Assembly (NCBI RefSeq): GCF_049856295.1
Contig: NZ_JBNDMZ010000010.1
Location: 129,874-193,873 of the forward strand
Direction of reading: 5' to 3'
Origin: JB111 sp049856295
GTDB taxonomy: Bacteria; Actinomycetota; Actinomycetes; Actinomycetales; Actinomycetaceae
Length of the DNA stretch: 64,000 nucleotides
The notes beneath the pieces are model-generated. The model saw nothing but the letters and a program-made list of their open reading frames with translations, was not told the DNA's origin and searched no databases. The position numbers and the translations under genes were made by a program. How positions within the stretch are numbered: the first letter of the stretch is position 1; every line of letters starts with the position of its first letter. This document shows positions 59,881 through 64,000 of the stretch, in pieces.

Positions 59881-59927
59881 CCTCGAGAACTTATGACTAC
59901 GCGTTGGCAACGACACTCCTGTCGTTG
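59874..59927 (+). promoter_or_regulatory. Palindrome and hairpin before 59930
   Basis: GAGGTAACCTC (59874-59884) equals the core of the MarR operator at 43391. A perfect hairpin CAACGACA-ctcc-TGTCGTTG (59908-59927) ends 2 nt before the ATG and could be an operator or hide the translation start. Confidence 0.4.
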
Positions 59928-59929
59928 AG

Positions 59930-60637
59930 ATGATGAGGATTTCCGATAGCGACCGCGATGCCCTGGAGGCGAGCAGCGGGGAGACGCCCGAGTGGCGTCT
60001 CCTGGAGCTCACCCGGTCCGACTCGATGAACGTCGTCGTCTCCGTCCTCATGAACCCGAGTCTCAGCGAAGCCGTGCTCCGCAGTCTCGTTGAGGCGCGC
60101 CCGGACATGGCCGAGTCGATCGCGAGGAAGAAGAATGCGCCGCTGGAGGTGATCGAGGCACAGCCGGTGAACCGCATCGGTGCGGCGATCGTCAACTACA
60201 TGTGGCGGATCGGGGCCGACGACGACCTGTGGCGTCGATTCGTTTCCGCCCAGCGCGCGCACCCGCCGACCGGTGGCCCCCCGCTCGGTGAGATCACTCG
60301 CGAGTATCGGATCCGGCATGAGCGCGACGAGGTCGCGCACCGCGCGGCCACCGCGAGGCATCGCGCCATGCAGGACGAGAATTGGCACATGAATCGTCTG
60401 CACAAGGAAGTGGTGGACCCGGCCACGCCCCTTGCCCGTCTCCTCGAGATCGCTCGGGACGACTCGATGTACTTCGCGTCCGCAGTGCTGGCCAGGGAGC
60501 CGCTGCCCGTCGAGGTCCTCGCGGTGCTGCGCGAGCTGCATCCTCACGTGGCCGACGAGGCCGAGCGGATCGCCGCCCGGTCCCGTCAGGACCCGCCCCT
60601 GGCCCCAGAACGGAAGTCGGTCGAACCCCGAGACTGA
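59930..60637 (+). CDS. Helical-repeat protein of unknown function
   Basis: 235 aa, soluble. Two related halves: LLELTRSDSMNVVVSVLMNPSLSEAVLRSL (about 24-53) with the following helix pair, and LLEIARDDSMYFASAVLAREPLPVEVLAVL (about 168-200). These are LRV/HEAT-like helical repeats, joined by a charged middle region (REYRIRHERDEVAHRAATARH). No enzyme motif seen. Two adjacent ATGs; no good Shine-Dalgarno. Codon use is slightly less GC-biased than the operon before it. Confidence 0.6.
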   Translation: MMRISDSDRDALEASSGETPEWRLLELTRSDSMNVVVSVLMNPSLSEAVLRSLVEARPDMAESIARKKNAPLEVIEAQPVNRIGAAIVNYMWRIGADDDLWRRFVSAQRAHPPTGGPPLGEITREYRIRHERDEVAHRAATARHRAMQDENWHMNRLHKEVVDPATPLARLLEIARDDSMYFASAVLAREPLPVEVLAVLRELHPHVADEAERIAARSRQDPPLAPERKSVEPRD

Positions 60638-60689
60638 GGGTGCAGGTGCGCAGATCAGGTGTCGCTCATCTGTTCTGCAGACCCCACGC

Positions 60690-60727
60690 CGAGAGTGCGG
60701 TCGGGGAGGGCCCCGACCGCACTCTCG
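60690..60727. repeat. Repeat-derived hairpin (probable bidirectional terminator)
   Basis: Perfect 17-bp stem with 4-nt loop: CGAGAGTGCGGTCGGGG and its complement. The arms carry the GAGAGTGCGG core of the dispersed repeat family, and a further partial copy (GAACCGCACACTCGGCG) follows at 60736. It lies between two convergent genes. Confidence 0.8.
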
Positions 60728-60774
60728 ACGATCCCGAACCGCACACTCGGCGATCCGGTCAGGTGGGGGAGCGG

Positions 60775-62190
60775 TCAGTCGTTGCGGCGGCGCTGATCGC
60801 CGAGCACCGTCGACTGCAGCGGCCGGCAGGTCTCCGCGGCCAGCAGCGTGAGGACCAGCCCCAGCGCCACGGTCGCCGCCATGACGAGGATCCCGGTCGT
60901 GCTCGGCGTGGCGAACGCGAGGAACGGCACCGAGAGCAGCAGCCCCACGCCGATCGAGATGGCGAGCGTGACGACGAGCGGCACGAGCACCTGGTGCCGG
61001 CGCAGCGCCGCGAACATCGTCCGAGGCGTCCCCGCGCGGTCCATCGCCACCGACTCGTCAGCCCGGTCGACCACGGTGGAGGCCTGGTTGACGAGCGTCG
61101 ACGTCGCGGCCACCACCAGTCCGACGGCCAGGGTGATGACCACGCCGGTGCGCATGTCGGTCGCCATGATGATGTCGCTCGGCTGCGACCCGAGGGTGTC
61201 GGCGTCCGAGGGCAGCAGCGCGGTGAACGTGGCGATCATGCCGAGCAGGGCCACGCTCGAGACGTTGCGCCAGGCGGCCCGCGGGTCGTCGACGATCCGG
61301 CGCGCCGCGAGCAGCTGCGGCACCGAGGAGGTGTGGGCGAGCGGGCGGGCCACGAGCTGGAGGACCCACGGGCCCACGAGGTTGAGCGCCCCGATGACCA
61401 GCAGCATCATGCCGACGAGGAACGCGTAGCCGATGAGTTCCGAGATCTGGATGAGGTCGGTGAACGACTGGGAGACCAGGCCGAACGCGAGCACGGCGGC
61501 GACCATGATGACGAGCCGCCACATCTTGAGCCGCGGCGGGACCTGCTGCGCGGCCACGCCGAGCGGGCTGATCCGCACGCGCTGCAGGCCGACCACGGTG
61601 GACAGCGCGGCGAGCGCGATGAGGACCACCACGGTGGCGAGCCCGAGCCAGATCGGCACGAGCATCTCCGTCGCGCCGATCGGGACGCCCTGGAAGGACA
61701 CGGCCTGCCACAGCGGGAGGGAGAGCAGCCACAGGACGCCGCCGGCCAGCGTGCCGAGCGCGGCCTGGACGAGCGTCTCGAGCACGGACAGGGTGACGAT
61801 CTCGCCGCCGGTCATGCCGACGAGGCGCAGCGAGGCGAGCCGGCGGGACCGGCCCCGCGCTCCGAGCCGGGAGGCCGCGGCCCCGAGACCGAGGACCGGC
61901 AGGACGAGGAGCGCACACGCGATGGCGGCGAGCACCACGTACATCTGCATCTGCCCGTCGACCATGGCGGCGGGGACGTCGGGGCTGTCGAACCCCATGG
62001 CGGTGACGACGGACTGCGGTGTCTCCCGGAAGCGGGTGATGAACATCCACGTGCCGCCGACCACGGTGAGGGTGAGGAACGAGCTGACGGCGAAGGTGAT
62101 GACGGCGAGCACGTCTAGCGTCGCGCCGGCCCTCGCTCCGCGCATGCGGGCCAGGGCGAGCCTGGGGGCGAGGGAGAGGACCTGGTTCAT
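60775..62190 (-). CDS. FtsX-like ABC permease
   Basis: 471 aa with about ten hydrophobic segments in two FtsX-like halves: LASLRLVGMTGGEIVTLSVLETLVQAALG in the first, and AMDRAGTPRTMFAALRRHQVLVPLVV in the second. BceB/drug-resistance type permeases share this plan. The ATG at 62190 overlaps the ATPase stop by 4 bp. Transcribed leftward from the region facing the histidine kinase. Confidence 0.86.
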   Translation of the reverse strand: MNQVLSLAPRLALARMRGARAGATLDVLAVITFAVSSFLTLTVVGGTWMFITRFRETPQSVVTAMGFDSPDVPAAMVDGQMQMYVVLAAIACALLVLPVLGLGAAASRLGARGRSRRLASLRLVGMTGGEIVTLSVLETLVQAALGTLAGGVLWLLSLPLWQAVSFQGVPIGATEMLVPIWLGLATVVVLIALAALSTVVGLQRVRISPLGVAAQQVPPRLKMWRLVIMVAAVLAFGLVSQSFTDLIQISELIGYAFLVGMMLLVIGALNLVGPWVLQLVARPLAHTSSVPQLLAARRIVDDPRAAWRNVSSVALLGMIATFTALLPSDADTLGSQPSDIIMATDMRTGVVITLAVGLVVAATSTLVNQASTVVDRADESVAMDRAGTPRTMFAALRRHQVLVPLVVTLAISIGVGLLLSVPFLAFATPSTTGILVMAATVALGLVLTLLAAETCRPLQSTVLGDQRRRND

Positions 62191-62888
62191 CGCGCGGCCT
62201 CCATCTTCGTGTCGGCGTGGATCATGGCGTCGCGGAGCTCGACGAGCCGCTCGCACCAGCTGGCCACCTGCGTGTCGTGGGTGACGACGACGAGGGTCGC
62301 GCCGGTCATGCGTGTCGTCGTCGTCAGCACCTGCATGACCTCGTGGCCGGTGGCCTGGTCGAGCGCCCCCGTGGGCTCGTCGGCGAACACGACCGACGGG
62401 CCGTGGACCATCGCTCGCGCCACCGCCACGCGCTGCGCCTGCCCCCCGGACATCTCGCCCGGCCGGCGCCCGGCGGCGTGCCCGATGCCGAGGCGCTCGA
62501 GCCAGGACTCGGCCTCCTTGAGCGCGGGGCCGCGCGAGGTGCCGCCCAGCATGAGCGGCAGTGCCACGTTCTCCCGCGCCGAGAGCTCGGGGACGAGCTG
62601 GCCGTCCTGGAAGACGAAGCCGAGGCGCTCGCGCCGCAGCCGGGACCGGGCGGCGTCGCCGAGAGAGGAGACGGGGACGTCGCCGAGGCGGACCTCGCCG
62701 GAGTCCGGCACGCGGATGCCGGCGAGGCAGTGCAGGAGGGTGGTCTTGCCGGAGCCGGAGGGCCCCATGACGGCGAGGGACTGGCCGGCCGGGACGGCGA
62801 GACTGACGCCGGCCAGGGCGCGGACCTGCCCGTACGTGGTGGTGAGGTCGCTGGCGATGAGGGCTGCTGGGCCGTTGCTCTGTGTCAT
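62187..62888 (-). CDS. ABC transporter ATPase (MacB/BceA type)
   Basis: 233 aa: Walker A GPSGSGKTT, Q-loop VFQDGQLVPELSARENVALPLM, signature MSGGQAQR, Walker B VVFADEPTGALD, switch His VVTHD. Partner of the permease downstream. Divergent from the histidine kinase gene 130 bp away, so the three probably form a sensing and detoxification module for cell-wall-active compounds. Confidence 0.94.
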   Translation of the reverse strand: MTQSNGPAALIASDLTTTYGQVRALAGVSLAVPAGQSLAVMGPSGSGKTTLLHCLAGIRVPDSGEVRLGDVPVSSLGDAARSRLRRERLGFVFQDGQLVPELSARENVALPLMLGGTSRGPALKEAESWLERLGIGHAAGRRPGEMSGGQAQRVAVARAMVHGPSVVFADEPTGALDQATGHEVMQVLTTTTRMTGATLVVVTHDTQVASWCERLVELRDAMIHADTKMEAAR

Positions 62889-63018
62889 GCCTCCACCTCA
62901 CTGCCTGCCGGACGGGTTTCCCATGGTGCCCGGTGCCGACCTGGGGTGGTGCTGGCACCACCGCCGTGCGGGCGCCGGCACTCCGGGCCGGTGGGCCGGG
63001 CCTCGGTACGGTAGCGGG

Positions 63019-63891
63019 GTGTCGTCCCTGAGCAGGCCCGAGCGCCGCGCGCGTCGCCTGTTCTGGCTGCAGGTCGGCGTCGGCCTCGTCGGTGGGATCG
63101 TCCTGTTCGGCACGGTCCTCGCCTCTCTCAGCGCCGGCCCGTGGTGGGCCTACGCGGCCGTCCTTGCGCTGGTCTGCCTCGGCGTCCTCGTCGGTGCGCT
63201 GCTCGCCCTCGAGCGCCGCAAGCCGTTCGCGGAGGACGTCCCGGACGTGCCGGAGTGGGCGCAGCGCGTTGCCGACCTGCGCACCTCGCGCCGGGAGATC
63301 GTCGCGGCCTTCGAGCTCGAGCGGCGCCGCATCGAGCGCGACCTCCACGACGGAGCCCAGCAGCACCTCGTCACCGCCGGCATGAAGCTGGGGGAGGCGG
63401 CGATGCTCGTCGAGCAGCAGGCCGGTACCTCTCCGGGTCACGACCACGCCCCCGACGACGACGCCGCCACGCCCGGTGCCGACCGCCTCGCGGAGGCGGC
63501 CCGGCTGCTGTCCGCCGCGCAGGACGACGCCGACCGGGCGCTCGCCGCCCTGCGCGAGACGGTCTCCGGCATCCACCCCACGGTGCTGTCCGACCGGGGG
63601 CTCGAGGCGGCCGTCCGCGAGCTCGCCGAGCGTGCCGTCGTCCCCGTCACCGTGCAGGTCCCGCACGCACTGCCCGCGCTGCCGGAGGGCGTCGCCGCGG
63701 TCGCCTACTTCGTCGTCAGCGAGGCGCTGACGAACGTGGTGAAGTACGCGCCGGACGCGTCGGTCACCGTGCTCCTCGTCGTCGACGACGCCCTGCACGT
63801 CTCGATCGTCGACGACGGACCCGGCGGGGCGGAGATCGTGCCCGGGCGCGGGTTGGCCGGCATGTCCGAGCGGCTAGGGCGTGTCTCCTAA
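63019..63891 (+). pseudogene. NarL-type sensor histidine kinase, interrupted by an IS element
   Basis: 290 residues remain. Two membrane helices (about 20-36 and 42-63), a HisKA_3 domain with His110 (ELERRRIERDLHDGAQQHL), and a HATPase domain with N-box SEALTNVVKYA and G1 VDDGPGG. The family motif GMSERL is reached, then the reading changes to GRVS and stops inside the IS left end, removing the last ATP-lid residues. GTG at 63019, with TACGGT 6 nt upstream (leaderless). The response regulator is presumably beyond the IS. Confidence 0.82.
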
Positions 63892-64000
63892 GCGGTGGCC
63901 CGGGTGTGCGTGAGTCTGGGTGGATGAGTCGCAGAAGTGTGTTGTCCGACGCGCAGTGGGAGACGATCGAGTCGCTGTTGCCTGCTCAACGTCCCTGGTC
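63877..64000 (+). mobile_element. IS5-like element, left end (partial)
   Basis: Starts GGGCGTGTCTCCTAAGCGG, a typical IS5-group terminus, directly after kinase codon CTA. The transposase gene begins 47 bp in. The right end lies outside the window, so the target duplication (TA or TNA expected) cannot be verified. Confidence 0.78.
63924..64000 (+). CDS. IS5-family transposase, N-terminal part
   Basis: The first 25 codons read MSRRSVLSDAQWETIESLLP then AQRPW, the standard DUF4096 opening of IS5-family DDE transposases. The rest lies beyond the right edge. Confidence 0.88.
   Translation, partial: MSRRSVLSDAQWETIESLLPAQRPW

Noticed and set aside
60775..63798. A 1007-codon minus-strand frame ending with the ABC permease
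   Set aside because: Only the part from 62190 is permease. The upstream portion is antisense or out of frame with the ATPase and kinase genes.

Overview
The window is very GC-rich, uses GTG starts freely, and carries typical actinobacterial genes: a ClpP1-ClpP2-ClpX locus, a PknB-like Ser/Thr kinase, a Clp_N plus HTH gene pair and FadD15-type acyl-CoA ligase. Several promoters appear leaderless, with a -10 box 6-8 nt before the start codon. This points to an Actinomycetota chromosome, probably order Micrococcales. The species cannot be read from the sequence. Nearly everything is chromosomal; mobile DNA is limited to the left end of an IS5-like element at the right edge.

Layout, left to right. 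1-3.6 kb: the end of ptsI facing a leftward GntR-IIA-IIB-IIC PTS operon (ascorbate/Ula class). 3.7-5.5 kb: cysK-cysE behind a 23-codon leader ORF ending in two Cys codons, a probable cysteine attenuator. 5.6-9.6 kb: a DUF1648/YtrA pair, and an overlapping histidine kinase-response regulator-YigZ operon. 9.8-14.7 kb: rpmF, manA and a large Ser/Thr kinase. 14.7-18.5 kb: a VOC protein, tRNA-Pro and tRNA-Gly, a DUF1540 protein with an AT-rich control region, hipBA and a small membrane protein. 18.6-29.5 kb: a 22-bp tandem repeat, trigger factor with an acidic-then-basic tail, a LAL-type regulator, a lipoprotein, a processive GT2, clpP1, clpP2, a duplicated palindromic repeat and clpX.

29.6-33.5 kb: an accessory-looking operon of a small secreted two-Cys protein, a lipoprotein, a peptidoglycan-binding adaptor, an ABC ATPase and an FtsX-like permease. 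This has the layout of a bacteriocin/secreted-peptide and ABC module, but the precursor is not one I recognise. 33.6-36.1 kb: an HTH/Clp_N pair under two strong palindromes, chorismate mutase, and two paralogous small membrane proteins. 36.1-47.2 kb: acyl-CoA ligase, valS, two tandem MauE-like proteins, a His-rich MarR regulator divergent from an ABC exporter, proC and an SDR. 47.2-50.7 kb: four consecutive lipoproteins, at least three of them paralogous, with PepSY-like ends.

50.9-59.9 kb holds the most interesting system: a tightly overlapping eight-gene operon resembling the ebo/EDB cluster (EboC, a TIM-barrel-EboA fusion, EboB, EboE and an EboF-like phosphodiesterase). It starts with a myo-inositol-phosphate synthase where EboD (a different sugar-phosphate cyclase) would be expected, and ends with isopentenyl-diphosphate isomerase and a polyprenyl synthase. 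Inference: it makes and moves a prenylated cyclitol-type metabolite.

59.9-64 kb: a helical-repeat protein, an ABC permease/ATPase pair, and a divergent histidine kinase cut short by the IS element. A dispersed repeat with core GTCGAGAKTGCGGYT occurs in four places (about 18.7, 42.7, 59.1 and 60.7 kb), including inside the prenyl synthase coding sequence.
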